Part shown: piece by piece, positions 45,706-59,237 of the stretch | How positions within the stretch are numbered: position 1 is the stretch's first letter | Layout: each line of letters begins with the position of its first letter | From: Himantopus leucocephalus | Taxonomy: Eukaryota > Chordata > Aves > Charadriiformes > Recurvirostridae | Direction: 5' to 3' | Length of the DNA stretch: 64,000 nucleotides | NCBI GenBank assembly: GCA_003993805.1 | Contig: RSEF01000003.1 | Span: 44,072,012-44,136,011, forward strand | Program-made: the position numbers and the translations under genes | The notes under the pieces: generated by a model | Told to the model about the DNA's origin: nothing | The model's database searches: none | The model's input: the letters and a program-made list of their open reading frames with translations, nothing else

Positions 45706-48700
45706 ACGAGGGTAAATGCAGCCTTATAGAAGTGAGTGGCAAACAAGAGGAGGGTGTCCAGCTGTTAGCGCTGTCTCATGCTTGTGAGTGTTTTAAGTGC
45801 CACTGCACAGTCATGGCCTGACTATTGAGCAAGTCTTCAACCTCACTACAGTATAGCTGGCTTGAAAGACAATGCTCTGCACAGACCATTTAACCTCTGT
45901 ATCTTATAAGCTTTTGAAAATTATTAGAGCAAAGAAGAGACCTTGATTGTACCAAGTACTGTGCAAACAATCCATATTTACTTTCTTGACATTAACTTCA
46001 TTAACAGAAGTTAATGAAACACCTTCTGCCTGAGAAAATGAAAAGCTGGATCTCAGTAGGGTGAATAAATATATCCCTGAATGCTTCAGGAGTAGGGGAT
46101 TGAGGAATCTGAGAGTGACTGAAAACAGAAGACTTGGGAAGAGAGATAACAAAATGACCTTAAATATGAGTGTGCTTATGTGTGTAACTTAGGTGTAACT
46201 ATTCATGATATTTCTCAATAAATATACAGTAAGTTCTGAGCTCTGTCAGCATTAGGTTCTCTGCTAAGTGGGAAGTATGACTAGCAAGTTAATTTGGTCA
46301 CGTGTGCTCTGTTCATCAGCACATATCATCTACCTGTTCTTTAAATAAAGCTGTTTAAGAGGATTCACCTATTGAAACAATTGCTGACTTTATTCTCAAA
46401 TTAATTTCCCACTTTTTTTTTGTTAACAAAAGAAATTTGTTAGAATATTATGATTGTAGATTCTCTAGTGACAGAAAATACAACTGATTGCATGACTTCC
46501 TGTAAACAGTAAATAAAGATAGGATATTAATTTCTCACGTAGATCTGAGGCAAAAATATAGAAATAGTTGGTAGTGGTGTTTAGACTTTGGGATCAAGTG
46601 TGTTAGTTCAGAAAGGCTATGGAAGAAGAGGTCGCAATTATATAGGTAAGAAAGGCCTCTCAATGATCAAGAAGTGGTATGGAACCTCTCATGAAAAAGT
46701 CAGTGTGTGATGTATATACACAGCCCAAAAAACCCCACCAAACCCCAACCCAGAAAACTTTCTTGCTTTTTTAGGTAATTGTAGTTCAAGACTAGGCCAA
46801 CAAATGCAAAGAGAAAGCCATGGAGTAGTCTTTTCCAGCTTCAGGGCATAGTTGCTGTTATACCAAAACATCAAACTGCAGTGGAAGAAGTGGGTAGTGG
46901 TAATAAAGACTGCTAAGTTCCATGCAGGGTAGTTTGGAAATTGTGGAAGATATGATCTGGTAAACATATATTGTACTAAAACCCCCAAAACCTATAGTGA
47001 AAATAAAAAAGATGCCATTTGGCAACTTTAAACTTGCCCTGCTGATTGGATGATTTTATAGATGTCCATAGAAATCCTATGAAGAGATTCAGGATATGTG
47101 TGACCCTTTTAGCTCATAACCAAGATTTACCTGCCTTACTTCTCCAGGTGGATTGTTGGCACTTGGGGAGAGAGCATTGGCTTAGAAATTGTAACTGTAA
47201 ATTTACATTACACTGCAATATTAAGATATTACATTTTGGGACAGCAAAAATGCTTATTTTAATATCCTTTTAAATGTTGTATCTTTGGCATGATCCCACT
47301 CTAATATGATTTTAATTGTCATTCTCTTATGTGATCCCATTCTTGACAAATAATATCCTCAGTATAAAAATAAAGCTTTTATGGTAAGAAACTGTCTTTA
47401 GATAGTATGAGCATGTAAGACACACAGAGACATTGTTGAAGTAATTGAAAATGTTTTTATTTTTGTTTGGATCTGTTTGTTTCCTCCTGTAACTTTTAAT
47501 TAATGTTGTTGTTACCTCTTTTGACCTGTATACTTTTAAAACTGCTTCGAGGGGGTGGAGAAGTCATGCAACAAAGATGACTTGGCAGTTTTATAAAACA
47601 GTAATTGGGAATCAATGTGTTTTAAGCTGTGGGCAGAAAATGTAATAAACAATCTAGTCTAGAGGGACAAAAGATTATTTGTTAATAGTATAAAAAGGTC
47701 AGTGCTACAGTAATTAAATTAAACCTGCAAGGCATTCTAAGCAATACTTCTGAATTGCAATATCCTAGAAAGAAGTAAGGTGCTTGACAATTATATTCTA
47801 TTGAATCTACCATGGGTCATGTCCTATATAAATGAACATGCTTAAATAGGTTTCTGTTTTAACACTTGATCTTAAATCTGCAATATTTGGTCTTATATTA
47901 TGCAATGCAGTAAAGGCTTAACTAGCTCAGAAGTGGACAGCATTCAGCTCTGCACAGAGCCAGGTTAAGAGACAGCCCATATTCCTATAGCACACACTGT
48001 GTCTACCTGCATCTATGAAGTCTTGCACCAGCTGCGCCTGTGAAGTCTTGCACCAGAAGCTTGATCTTACGCACACTGAAAAGCAAGTGAAGATCATCCT
48101 TTGGGTGGAAACAGTGAGCATCAGCACTTACACCCAGTAGATTCTTAGGATTATTTCTGGTGGAATTAAACTGGATGTGTTGTGTGGTAATAAACTGCAA
48201 ATTCAATATGAAATACTGCTCGAGCACTTGAAACTGCTGTGCTCCTTGGATTTTGTGTTTACTACTGATCTACATGTGATAGAGATAAAAAGTGTGATCA
48301 CCAAAGTGACTTAATGAACTGCAACATGGATTGTTATGAGTGCAAGATTTTCTCTTTCTTTGTGCATTTAATGTAAAGCTGCACAGTTCTGCAGTTTAGC
48401 TGTAGCAGTATTTGACTGTAGCTCTTCTATGTTTCCCGAGTCTTAAAAGAGCACCTCAGGAAACAGATATAATTAACCTTGTCCCAAGAAGTGTGCAAGA
48501 TCACTAATTTACTTTTAATTAGTAATATCTTCTTAGTTAACTTCATTACTACTGATGACTATTTTATGCTAATGAAGACTTTAATGAAAAAAATAAAATA
48601 AGAATGCATTATTTGCCCAGCCAGCCCAAAAAGACAGAAGATTACTGAGGCACACATACAAATAGTCCATGTGACGTACCCTGGTTCTTTTTCCTGATGG

Positions 48701-50008
48701 CAATAGGAGAGCTCAGTTCTTGGCTATATCATGGCCAGGTACGTGTTTTCTAGCACATCTTGATTTCATTGATAGAGGGAATAGGTTGAGAATAGGTCAC
48801 ATTTAGGCTTTGTGAGTTTTCCAAAACTTGACTGTGAGAGGTCTTCTCAAGTTCCACATTAATTTTTGCCTCGCTTTTTAATAAGGATCAATGGGCAGAG
48901 GACAGTGGGAGGAAAAAGTGCTGCAAAAAGATTAGGTGGTACAGCTATCAAACCTGAGTTCTCATTTGCTTAATTGGTTTCAGTTAAGCAAACGAGATCT
49001 CAAATTGGTTGCACACTATCTCTGAATCTTGAAGTATGGTTGTGTGCACAGTTCAGATGATTTCAGAGCCTGGATTTTAAAGAGCAAAGCTAACATTAAA
49101 GTGACTGGCCATTATAATGAGTAAAAAAGGGGTTGCATACACAAGAGCTGGGAGCTTTGGAACAAAAGCCTGGTCTGCTCAGTGTGCGGCTGTCTGTAAC
49201 TAGGCAATAATGAAATCCTGAGGATGTTGTTCATGAGCATACCAGTCAGGGACAGATTCACAACTGTGGAGAAATTTCTGTGAAAACAGGCAATTGACTT
49301 TGAATTTTTTAAAGCAGACAGGGGTCTCCTGACTGCTGGGCAAGCATTTTTTGTTTTTTTCTTTTTCTCCTACTGCGTTTTTGATATGCCTCATATGATA
49401 AAACCTCAATATGTTTATCTGATAAAAGACCTGTCTATATTCAAATTCCATAGGCTTCTGAGGGATAGGGATGAAGTGCAGAGGGACTACTATTTGAAAA
49501 TACATTAAAATCCTTCCAGCTACAAGTTAAGTAAGATTTAAGTCCATGACAACAAAGAAGAATGCAAATTCAGAACATCTTTAAATGTGCAATTTTGAAG
49601 CTTTTCCTTTTTCTTGATATGCAACAGTATATTGGTTCTTAAATGCCAAAGAACTATGTTAATATTGAAGCCAAGTTGGTTCAGCTTTGATTCTAACTCC
49701 TGTTAATTTCTATTTTTCTTTGTATAAGGGAAATGTTTGAGGATAGTGGCTTTCACTGCCCCCTCTGTCAGTTCTTGCTCCTAGGACACCTTGAAAATGA
49801 TGGGATTGAATATTTGCCATAGTTCATAGTACTGTGTCAGAACAGTAGGCATGACATAGATGTGTGATGCCAGAATAATATTCCTGACACAGTATATAAC
49901 ATAGTGAAAAGCAACAGAAGACCAAAAGGAATTAAAGTGGTGAATCTTACATGGCAAGCAGTTAGAGCTGGTGTAATTGAGAATGCAAAGAAATCTGCCC
50001 AGTTTAAA
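45706..50008. other. Unassigned sequence
   Basis: No gene recognised. A 25-bp near-perfect tandem duplication lies at 48016-48056. Other parts are AT-rich with ordinary short ORFs. Confidence 0.5.
48016..48056. repeat. 25-bp tandem duplication
   Basis: TGAAGTCTTGCACCAG at 48016-48031 recurs at 48041-48056, with a related spacer. Confidence 0.85.
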
Positions 50009-50211
50009 GGAAACAGGGACCTGGACAGGCTCAAGAAGTGGACTAGTGTGAACCTCATGAGGGTCCACAAGGCCAAGTGCAGGATCCTGCACCTGGGTCA
50101 GGGCAACCCCCAGTATCAATACGGGCTGGTGGATGAAGGGATTAAGGGCAACCCTGAGGAGAAGGACGTGGGGGTGCTGATTGATGAGAAGCTCAACATG
50201 AGCCAGTAATG
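50009..50211 (+). mobile_element. CR1 LINE fragment (RT thumb), cut by gap
   Basis: About 200 bases of CR1, open in one frame: GNRDLDRLKKWTSVNLMRVH, KAKCRILHLGQGNPQYQYG, then [17 protein letters not shown] and a stop where the family continues with QCAL. The right edge is a 10-N gap. A pure A run follows the gap, which is not CR1 sequence, so the remainder of the element is missing or unassembled. Confidence 0.92.
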
Positions 50212-50221
50212 NNNNNNNNNN
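50212..50221. other. 10-base assembly gap
   Basis: Ten N's between a CR1 fragment and an A-rich run (50222-50239). The true length is unknown. Confidence 0.99.
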
Positions 50222-53200
50222 AAAAAAAAAAAAAAAAACAAAGAAACAAACTATACAATCTGAAGACCATAACTTTTCTTACAAAACAAATAGTATCTCA
50301 AAGCTTGAGAAAGATTTCAGAGAATCAGCAAGGAGTTTGTTCCACATGGGAGGAGATACAGGAATAAAAATAATAAATGGAAGGGCTTGCACTGTAAAGT
50401 CTATAATGAACAAATTCTGACTTTGCCTTCATATCCTGCTCCAATTCACATCAGTGAACTGTTCTGCTGTTTCTGAGAGTCAAATTTAGGGCTTGAAAGG
50501 AGACAAGGAAAGTGATGGAAAATTAAGAAACTGTATGAAATCAAATAAGTTTTTTGTGAAGTCTAGTGGAAGAAGGATACTTCCCCAGATCCCAAACCAC
50601 AGTCACTATGAACTGAGCAAGTCAACATGAGAAATGTAAGTTTTCATTCAAGCATTGAGAAGTCTGTCATGACTCCTCTAGTTTTCACAAACACAATACT
50701 TATGAACCTGACAATCAAAAGGTGCCAAATAACTCTAATCATTTTTGTGTAGGTTATGATACATGACAAATTAATTTGGAGACGTCAGGAGGGGGAAAAT
50801 TAGATCTGTTTTCAGCGACTTGAAAAAGTTAAATTGATTTGGGAGGGGAGGAGAGACAGCTAAATGAATCTGCACCAGCTCCTTTTAGAGCTCAACAAGT
50901 GCTGGTGCGTGGCAGTGACTTGACATCAGTATAGTGCTAGAGCAAATACTATTGACATTTGGAAAATATTAAGAGGTGCTGAGCCCCTGTGTAAATTTAA
51001 CTTGTATCCCCTGCAAGAGCATAATTTGATCTGCACTTGTGGAAAACTGAATGGGTATGTGCTTGCAAATGGGTGTCTGAGCAGGGCACAGTCTCGATCT
51101 CCCTGTTTCCCAGCGAGGATCTCCCAACCAGGTCCCAGACCCTTGAGAGCTGAACCACCTTCCTGGAAATTAAACATCACAGTGCTCGCTGCTATTGCAG
51201 CATCTACTTCAGTGGTTCAATATTTGCCCACCTTACAGTGGATATCTCCTGCCTCTCTGCTGAATAGACCCCAGGCCTAATCAAGCAACAATGCCACTGA
51301 CATCACGTGTCTTCCCATACTTTTTCCATTTACATTACTCTAATATTTTCATGTCAGTCTTGCAAATAATTTACTGCTGTATTTCCCTAGAAGTTTCTAG
51401 AGACCTGCTGCTAATCATAGGCCACATCTCTTCTGACTGTCATCAGAAAGAACCACTTCATTTCCTCATACAGAGTCCTCTAGTAAAATAAAATAATTGG
51501 TTTGTTAAAACCATGCATGTAACAGTTCAACACCCTCCTCTTGCTTGCACACTGCTTCACTACACCTCTGATTCTTGCAGCTACCTGTACAGAGCAAAAT
51601 TCTTTGCCATACAGAACAAGCCAAAATACAAAAACTACAAAGCAAATTAATTCATACTAATCAATACAGATGCATGTCATGAATTACATTTGTTTGCTGT
51701 CCAGGTTCGGGGTTCCTTGAGGAGCTTTTATTTGATTAATCTTTTTTGGTTAATGTTTTTATACATTATTTGACTGGAGTGTCAGTCATGTCAGGACAAC
51801 TTTGTGCTGTTAATAATACTTGTTTATTATACGCTTATACTTAAGTAATAATAGGCAAGGACTGACACACAAAATGTGGTCTCATGTAAAGCTTCCACCA
51901 GTGGTCATAGTCAACAGGGAGGTAGAAGAGGAGGAAGAAGAAAAGATCACAGCAGAACAATGAAGTGTTACACGCCAAGAGACAATCATAGGCTTTTGCA
52001 GCTAAATAGCAGAGGTTTATAATAGGTAACCCGTGAAGAATGTTGGAAGAAGGGACAATTTAAGAAAAAGACAAAACACTTTCAAAACTGGTCAGTTCCA
52101 ACTCTAAATGCAAAATGCAAGTAAAGCAGATAACTGAATACAAAAAAAAAACCATGGGCAGCTGCATATGCAGTCACCTGAAAATGTGAAACTTCGTAAT
52201 TTTTTATGACTCCTAAACTGAGAGAAATCTAATCCCAGTCAACAAAATAGAAGGCCACAGTTTTTCTGGGCAACTGCATCGTGGCTGCCAGTGCACCATT
52301 TAATAGAAAAAGTATATATCAAATGTGTTCTGAATGAGTAGATAAGTACAGGAACAAACTTCAGCTCTGCAGATGAACTGTCTAATCATTATCAAAAACC
52401 AGAACCCACATTAAAAAGAAGAAAAAAACCCAAATGGTAACAATAACTGAAAAAAAGAAGTAAGTCTGTGACTTTCCAGCATTTTGAATTAGGCTGATGA
52501 AAGAAATTACCTCTCTCTCCAAACCTTACTTCACTTATATTCTCAGTCATCACAATTGCAATTACATGGCTCCTACTAAAAAGCAGACAGACCTATCCAT
52601 GTATTTTTGATTAGGAATAAAAACAGTTCTAATGATTAGGTGGAAGTATGTAAAGTCAGGATACAACTTCCAGGCACATCCCTCTGCCTACATTTTGCTT
52701 TTGACTAGCTCTGGGTGACACCCTCTGGGTATTTTGAATGGTTCTGCCTCCCTGCAAGGGCTGTATGTGAAGCCCATGGACCTTATTTAGGGAGGCTGGA
52801 CTGTCTATTGCTGGTGTCTACTTTTAGCTAATGCAAGATATCTATATTTAGCTATTTTTAGTAGCCAAAAGCCAATTTTCAGAAATGCTGTAGGCACTTA
52901 GGCGTACCAGAACTGCAGGTGCATGCTGAGCACAGTGGTTCACTGCTGTCCACTTCCTCCCACTCTCATCCGGTGCCTCATTTAGGAGTCCATGGCCACC
53001 TCCTTCCCCAGACCTGCAGCAGCACTGAGCCTCCATAGAGGCTGCAGCCAGCTGTACAGAGGTGCTGTAGCATGAGGAAGAAGGGGCACCAGGCATGAGA
53101 AGGGTCCGAACTACCTCCCATACTAGCAGCACTGCTATCCCCGCTGCAGCTTCCTCGGGGTGCTAACAGCTCCTGGCAGCACTGTGTTTGGCAAAGAAGC

Positions 53201-53902
53201 GAAGTGAGCAAGCATGGCAGACCTCCTTGATTCACCTCTGATGCTGATGTGCATCGCCGGCTGGCAACCACTAGCCTGGCGACATATTTCTCAGTACCTG
53301 GGCACCACGGGAAACCCCTGGGATTCAGACTGAAGTCTGCATTTCACCTGATGTTATTAAACTGAGCAGTCAACTATGGCTTGAATAACGATGTTAAGGC
53401 AACATCTCTGTGGGGGAGACATGAGTTAATTAGCAGTCTGAGGCATGGATTCAGTAAGATATTTCAGCACACAGTTAATTTGAAGTACACAAGAGGTTCT
53501 ATGAACTTCAAAGGTGAGTACTTACAGTCTTTGCTAGATCCGTGTACTGACACAATCTCAGTACAAATGCTGAATTTTAATACATTAATCTCACTGTATT
53601 AAAGATAGATGTGCCAAAACATCCGTACCTGGCACATGTGCATTCCTACCATTAATTTAAATAAAAGATTTTAAGCATATATTTTGCCTCACTTTCTCTT
53701 TAGAGAGGAGGAACATGTTAAAAATCATGCCCCAGTGGTACTCCAGGAGAAATATGTATTTAATAAAGGAGCTCTCCTATTATTTGGGGAAAATACTTTA
53801 ATAATACTTTCTTCACGTGCATCATAAATACAGAGAATATTAGGGAGATTTCAAAGGATACCTATTTCCTTAACCATTAGATATTATTGTACAAAAAATA
53901 AT
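50222..53902. other. Unassigned sequence with a GC-rich patch
   Basis: Starts with a poly-A run. Most is AT-rich without recognised genes. About 52900-53340 is clearly richer in GC, with about nine CpG dinucleotides by eye in 420 bases. Overlapping ORFs on the minus strand there have no domain I recognise. Confidence 0.5.
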
Positions 53903-53958
53903 TGGGGTTGAAGCAGATGATCTCAAGAGGTGCCTTCCAACCTAAGCAGTTCTGTGAC
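53903..53958 (+). mobile_element. CR1 LINE 3' end, very short and diverged
   Basis: GGTTGAAGCAGATGATCTCA, then AGAGGTGCCTTCCAACCTAA and CAGTTCTGTGAC. This matches the last 55 bases typical of bird CR1 elements, with several mutations. Confidence 0.8.
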
Positions 53959-56318
53959 AGTAATTTTGCAGTATCACTGCTAACCATACACACAAAGGTT
54001 GTACTGACCTGTCTTTTTGCTGGTGTTACCACAGTCTGGTCTCACACTTTGGAGAATAACACATTTTCTTACCCTGTGTCAAAGACACCCCCTGCATGTT
54101 CAACTACAGAGTGTAAAATGATGTCATAATCAGAACAGTAATAAATTATATCACGTTAACAAAACCAAAATTTGCTCATAAATCCTTTTTCCTTACAGGG
54201 AGGTGCACAGAAAGGATGAAGAGTGTACAGAGGAGCTACTGCAGTATGTGCTGGGCAACATGTCTCAGGAATGATACAGATCAAAATTTGGGAGTTAGGC
54301 ACAGTCCCTGCTTAGGAACAGCCTGGCTGTGATGTGTGGAGGACAGAATGCTTCACATCATTTTAGTAACATACTTCCCCATTCTTTCAGGAGCAGCTGG
54401 AAAAATCCGTCTCCAAATTTCTTTGGCAAGAAAGATGAATCAAAGCAAATGAAAAAAGGGGAAGCAGGAGCTGAGCTCAGCAGAGACAAGCTCACTCATG
54501 TTCCAAAGTGTACGCAGTTTAGCAGAGAATATTATTATCAGCAGAGAACTCTACTATCACATTTTTTATTACAACCTCACTAGGGCTAATGAAGAAACAG
54601 TGCACAAAGGTGATAAATGAGGAGAATCAGACTTTCTATATGCAACCTCATAAATTAGAGGTGGAAAACTTATCCCATACAGATCATGATTTTTCTTTAA
54701 ATGATGGTTTCAAAACTACTCAGTGCTATATCTGTATCTTGCTGATTTAAATGTTCCCAGGAACTTTGGCAGCTCTCCACTTCGCATTTACAGTTCCTTT
54801 GCAGGTAAACTAAATTCAGCCAGCTCTTAGTAAATATATCTCATCCGCCTTTGCTTTATGGGCACACTTCAACCTTCCTAGAAAAGGGTTTGTGCCATTG
54901 CGTCTGCCCAGAGCTGGCTGCAGGGTCTGTCAGAGGGGCAGATGGAATGGATGGGGGCAGCTACGCAAGGCACAAGAGCACTAAGACCCATCCACGTGGC
55001 AGGAAAATGAGCTCAGAAGTGTTCATTTAAGGATCTGTCTCTCAATCATACCAGGTGGCCTGCCTTTCCAAAATCTGCAGGCTGGCAGTGGCTTCATGGT
55101 TACTTCTGCACAGCCGCGTGAACACAGACAAAGAGAACATCTTTTACAAGGGATCTGAGTTCCACATAAAACCACTACAAAAACCCTAGGTATTATTAAA
55201 ATTATTATGATCAATCTGCTTGGTCTTCATATACGCAGACGCAGACCTTTAGCATACGTCATGTTCTGCAGAAAATTAATGCCTGTGATTGATGTAAGAT
55301 ATGAGTAAATTCAATGAATGCTAAAGTAGTCAAGGACAAGCGGAATTTTAAAACTCTGATGGATACAAATTATACAAAATTATACAAAATAAAACTATCG
55401 TTATGATTTCCATGTTTTCTTCAATTCCTTGAAAAAGTTATAACATTTAACAAGCGATATTCAAAGATTTCTTAAAGCCAGAGTAACCCATAATCAAGCA
55501 ACCTGTACACTGGAGACAGTGAATGTGATGAATTTCGGTAGAATTTCTGTGGATGAGGTTCTAATATTTAACTATATTTCATAAACAGCTTTAAAGATTT
55601 CAGAATATAAGCATTTCCTTTGGAGCTTTCCAGCTTATGGGACTGAAATAGGGGTCTGGGAAAAGGAAGTTGATTACCAAAATTGTTCTTTTTTTAAGTT
55701 TGGAATCTTATGACCAAGCACAACTAAGTACTAATTGTCACTATAAATGGAGAATTGGGAAAGAAAAATGCCTGTGAGTCTTCAATTAATGGTCCTTAAA
55801 GGTATTTAAACAATGCTATCTGGACACCAGTGCAGGAAGTGAGAAACTCTGCACCTTAAATTACTATAATTCCATTGTCTTGCTACATTTGAGACTAAGG
55901 CAATCTTCAGTGTCAAAAGCCCTTGTGTCCTCTTGCCATACCCTGATTAAACAAGGACATTTAATGCTCAGCCAAACTCTTCTACACTCAAGAGAATGTG
56001 CCTCAGCCACCCTAAAAGGCAATTCTCCCATTATCTTGGCTCCCTCTTAAACAGAGATACTCTCCCATGCCAGGAGAAATCATCCACCTTGTTAAAAAAA
56101 AAGCAACTAAGTACAAAAGATCACAGGTAAAGTTAAGTCCTTAAATGCCAAGCAGTAAGAACACAATGATGCCTTGCTTTAAGTTCTTCCTAGGGTATCC
56201 ATCATAGGTCAGCTCAGAATTGCTTGATTCAGTGAATTCTGATGGACTTTTCCAAGGTCACTGGGAAATAATTTATTTTTAAAAAAAATTAAATCTTAGT
56301 TATTACTGGGTATTATTG
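53959..56318. other. Unassigned sequence
   Basis: No gene or mobile element recognised. ATTATACAAA is repeated about three times at 55369-55392. The part at 54850-55120 is somewhat richer in GC. Confidence 0.5.
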
Positions 56319-56428
56319 CTTTGAGCAACCTAATCTAGTGGAAGGTGTCCCTGCCCATGGCAGGTGGGTTGGAACTAGATGATCTTTAAAGCCCCTTCCG
56401 ACTCTAACCATTCTATGATTCTATGATT
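56319..56428 (+). mobile_element. CR1 LINE 3' end, about 110 bp
   Basis: CTTTGAGCAACCTAATCTAG, GTGTCCCTGCCCATGGCAGG, TTGGAACTAGATGATCTTTA and the terminal TTCTATGATTCTATGAT. Same subfamily type as the copies at 595-1814 and 57590-59858. Confidence 0.95.
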
Positions 56429-57551
56429 ATCCTCAAAACACCTGACCAAAAGCCTCCTGAAATCAAGACTGATCAAAATTTCAGTTGGCTTTGAAGCAAA
56501 CTTCAAAGTTCTGCACCTGGTGGCCTAAATCATGTTGCTGTCATTAAGAGTGGATTTCCTGAATTGAGCTGTTTGAAATTCAGTGTCATATTCTGAGAGG
56601 ATAAAATGTGGGTAATTGGCAGATACCCCTCACATACCACATCTGTTCCTATTGGGCCGTGTTATCCCAGATAAGTTGCCAAATACAGAAGAAACTGCAT
56701 ATATCCAGTATTGCTATTGTCTGCTCTCGCCCACCAGCGGTTTAATTAGCACACACGTCAAAAAACTCTTTCATACTCCAAACTAATATTTAAAATTAAT
56801 AACAGCATTCTGGACAGGTCCAGACTGACAACAATTGAGAACAAGGAGAAGTCCAAGATGTTTCTTCATGCATACTGAGACAGACTACAGCAGGACAGAG
56901 AAAAGCACTGTAGTTTCATGAGCATTATAAACCGGCACTGTTACTAAAAGAGGGCTGGGGAGGGGGGGAGAAGTCTGCTTCTCCCTTTGCTATTTATTCT
57001 TAATCCTCAGCTGTCCCCTTCTTCATGCCAGCACAAATGTTCATGAAGTCTTACAATAAATTGGATGAAAAAATAACTCAGGTTAAAATTAAACCAGCAA
57101 AGGAAACTCAGCTTAGTTTTAACCTGCATCAGTCCTCTTCCAATTCACCATACAGTGTCAGAAACGTTCCCTGCAGTTAAGGACAAGTGACCAGGGTCAG
57201 GAATGTATTTGAGTGCCTTTGTCAGCAGTAGTTATCAGTTTATGCTGCCTCACGATGATGATGGAACTATCCTGTTGGTAGCATCTCTGTTGTGCTTTGA
57301 CACTGCCATTACTGTCTGACATTTAAACAGGGAGGACAGAAATATCTCAGCAAGCTGTGGCCTCTTTTGCTGGGATTTTTTAAAGTAGAATAACTAATAT
57401 TGTCAATTCCTACCAGCTTACATTCTCAAAGGCAGCCATACCAGTTGAGGAAGACAAATGTCAGGAGGAAAACAGAGAGAGAGATACTGTCTTATAACTC
57501 GTCAATAATGCTTAGCTGTGAATTCTGTGTCAACCTAAAAACATTCACAAC
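56429..57551. other. Unassigned sequence
   Basis: Nothing recognised except G-rich and A-rich short runs (for example a G run near 56958-56969). Confidence 0.5.
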
Positions 57552-57586
57552 TTTATTATTATTATTATTTTATTATTATTTATTTA
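57552..57586. repeat. (TTA)n microsatellite
   Basis: About eleven TTA/TTT units directly before the 5' limit of the long CR1 element. Confidence 0.9.
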
Positions 57587-57701
57587 GCAGCACATTGGGA
57601 TTGCAGCCACTCCAGCCAGTAAGTCAGCTTCAACAAGGACACAGCTTAAGTGCCTCTGTACAAACACACAAAGCATGGGGAACAAACAAGACAAGTGAGA
57701 C

Positions 57702-58076
57702 ATGTGTGCACACCTCCAGGGCTATGATATTGGAATCACAGAGACGTGGTGGGATGACTCCTATGACTGGAGTGTTGGAATGGAGGGATACAGGCTCTTC
57801 AGGAAGGAAAGGCAGGGGAAACAAGGTGGGGGTGTTGCCCTCTATGTCAAGGACCAGCTGGAGTGCATGGAGCTCCACCTGGGGATGGATGAGGAGCCAA
57901 CTGAGAGTTTATGGGTCAGGATTAAAGGGAGAGCAGGGGCAGGTGATGTTACAGTGGGCGTCTGCTACAGGCCACCTGATCAGGAAGATGAAACAGATGA
58001 GGCCCTCTATAGACACATAAGGAGCGGCATCGCATTCACAGGCCCTGGTCCACATGGGGGACTTCAGCCACCCTGA
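57702..58076 (+). pseudogene. CR1 endonuclease, N-terminal half
   Basis: A frame with the CR1 endonuclease landmarks in order: GYDIGITETWWDDSYDWSVG (the metal-binding glutamate of ITETW is present), GYRLFRKERQ, GGGVALYVKD, ESLWVRIKG and VGVCYRPPDQ. The family protein nicks target DNA to prime reverse transcription. One isoleucine of the usual DIIGITE is missing. The frame slips at about 58035-58060, just before the GDF.HPDICW block, which continues in another frame. The apparent start methionine is internal to the original protein. Confidence 0.93.
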
Positions 58077-58638
58077 TATCTGTTGGAGGGACAACACAGC
58101 AGGGCACAAGCAATCCAGGAAGTTATTGGAATGCCTTGATGACCACTTCCTTCTCCAAGTGGTAGAGGAGCCAACAAGGAGAAGAGCTATGCTGGACTTT
58201 GTCCTTACCAACAAGGAGGGGCTACTGGGGAATGTGAAGTTCAAGGGCAGCCTTGGCTGCAGTGATCGTGAAACGGTAGTGTTCAGGATTCTTAGGGCAG
58301 CGAGGAGGGTGCACAGCAAGCTCATTCCCCTGGACTTCAGGAGAGCAGACTTTGGCCTCTTGAGAGATCTGCTTGGCAGAACACCATGGGGTAAAGCCCT
58401 GGAGGAAAGAGGGGCCCGAGGAAGCTCATTGGTATTCAAGGATCACCTCCTCCAAGCTCAGGAGCGATGCAACCCAACAAAGAGGAAGTCATGCAAAAAA
58501 GCCAGGAGGCCTGCATGGATGAACAAGGAGCTCCTGGACACTCAAAAGCAAAAAGGAGGCCTACAGAGGGTGGAAGCAAGGACAGGTAGCCTGGGAGGAA
58601 TACAGAGAAGTTGTCCAAGCAGCCAGGGATCAGGTTAG
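58054..58638 (+). pseudogene. CR1 endonuclease C-terminal half and linker
   Basis: Continues the endonuclease in a second frame: MGDFSHPDICWRDNTAGHKQ, LQVVEEPTRRRAMLDFVLTN and KGSLGCSDRETVVF. The last block is the SDH box of the APE-like fold, where the catalytic histidine is arginine here. The remainder ([49 protein letters not shown]) is the CR1 linker before RT. The frame slips again near 58555, since [10 protein letters not shown] is not family sequence. Not functional. Confidence 0.92.
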
Positions 58639-58676
58639 GAAAGCTAAAACCCAGAGGGAATTAAATCTGGCCAGGG

Positions 58677-59237
58677 ATGTCAACAGCAACAAGAAAGGCT
58701 TCTACAGGCACATCAGTGATAAAAGGAAGACAAGGGAAAATATGGGCCCTCTCCAGAAATAAACAGGAGACCTGGTCATCTGGGATCTGGAGAAGGCTGG
58801 GGTACTCAATGACTTTGTTGCCTCGGTCTTCACTGGCAAGTGCTGTAGCCACACTGCCCAAGTTGCGGAAGGCAAAGGCAGGGACTGGGAGAATGTTTAG
58901 GGGTCAGTACTGGGACTGGTGGTGTTTCACGTCTTTGTCAGCAAGATGGACAGTGGGATTGAGTGCACGCTCAGCACATTTACCAATGACATCAAGCTGT
59001 ATGGTGCAGTCAACGCACTGGAAGGGAAGGGATGCCACCCAGAGGGACCTGGACAGGCTGGAGAGGTGGGCCCGTTCAAACCTCATGAAGTTCAACCTGG
59101 CCAAGTGCAAGGTCCTGCACATGGGTCAGGGCAACCCCAAGCACAAATACAGGCTGGGCGGAGAATGGATTGAGAGCCACCCCAAGGAGAAAGACTTGGG
59201 CGAGTTGGTGGATGAGAAGCTCAACATGAGCCAGTAA
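58677..59237 (+). pseudogene. CR1 RT remnant without catalytic core
   Basis: An open frame that joins linker-proximal sequence, partly out of frame, to the RT C-terminal half. After the deletion, the C-terminal part is in frame: [57 protein letters not shown] and a stop. The box expected as FADD reads FTND (about 58978-58989) in a neighbouring frame (58919-59173). Motif A and the PQG motif are absent. Confidence 0.88.

Noticed and set aside
52848..53271. Overlapping 94- and 97-codon minus-strand ORFs
   Set aside because: Two overlapping frames are open simply because the patch is GC-rich, and neither shows a domain.
57400..58020. 206-codon ORF as a host gene
   Set aside because: The second half is an out-of-frame reading of the CR1 endonuclease, and the first part runs through a TTA microsatellite.
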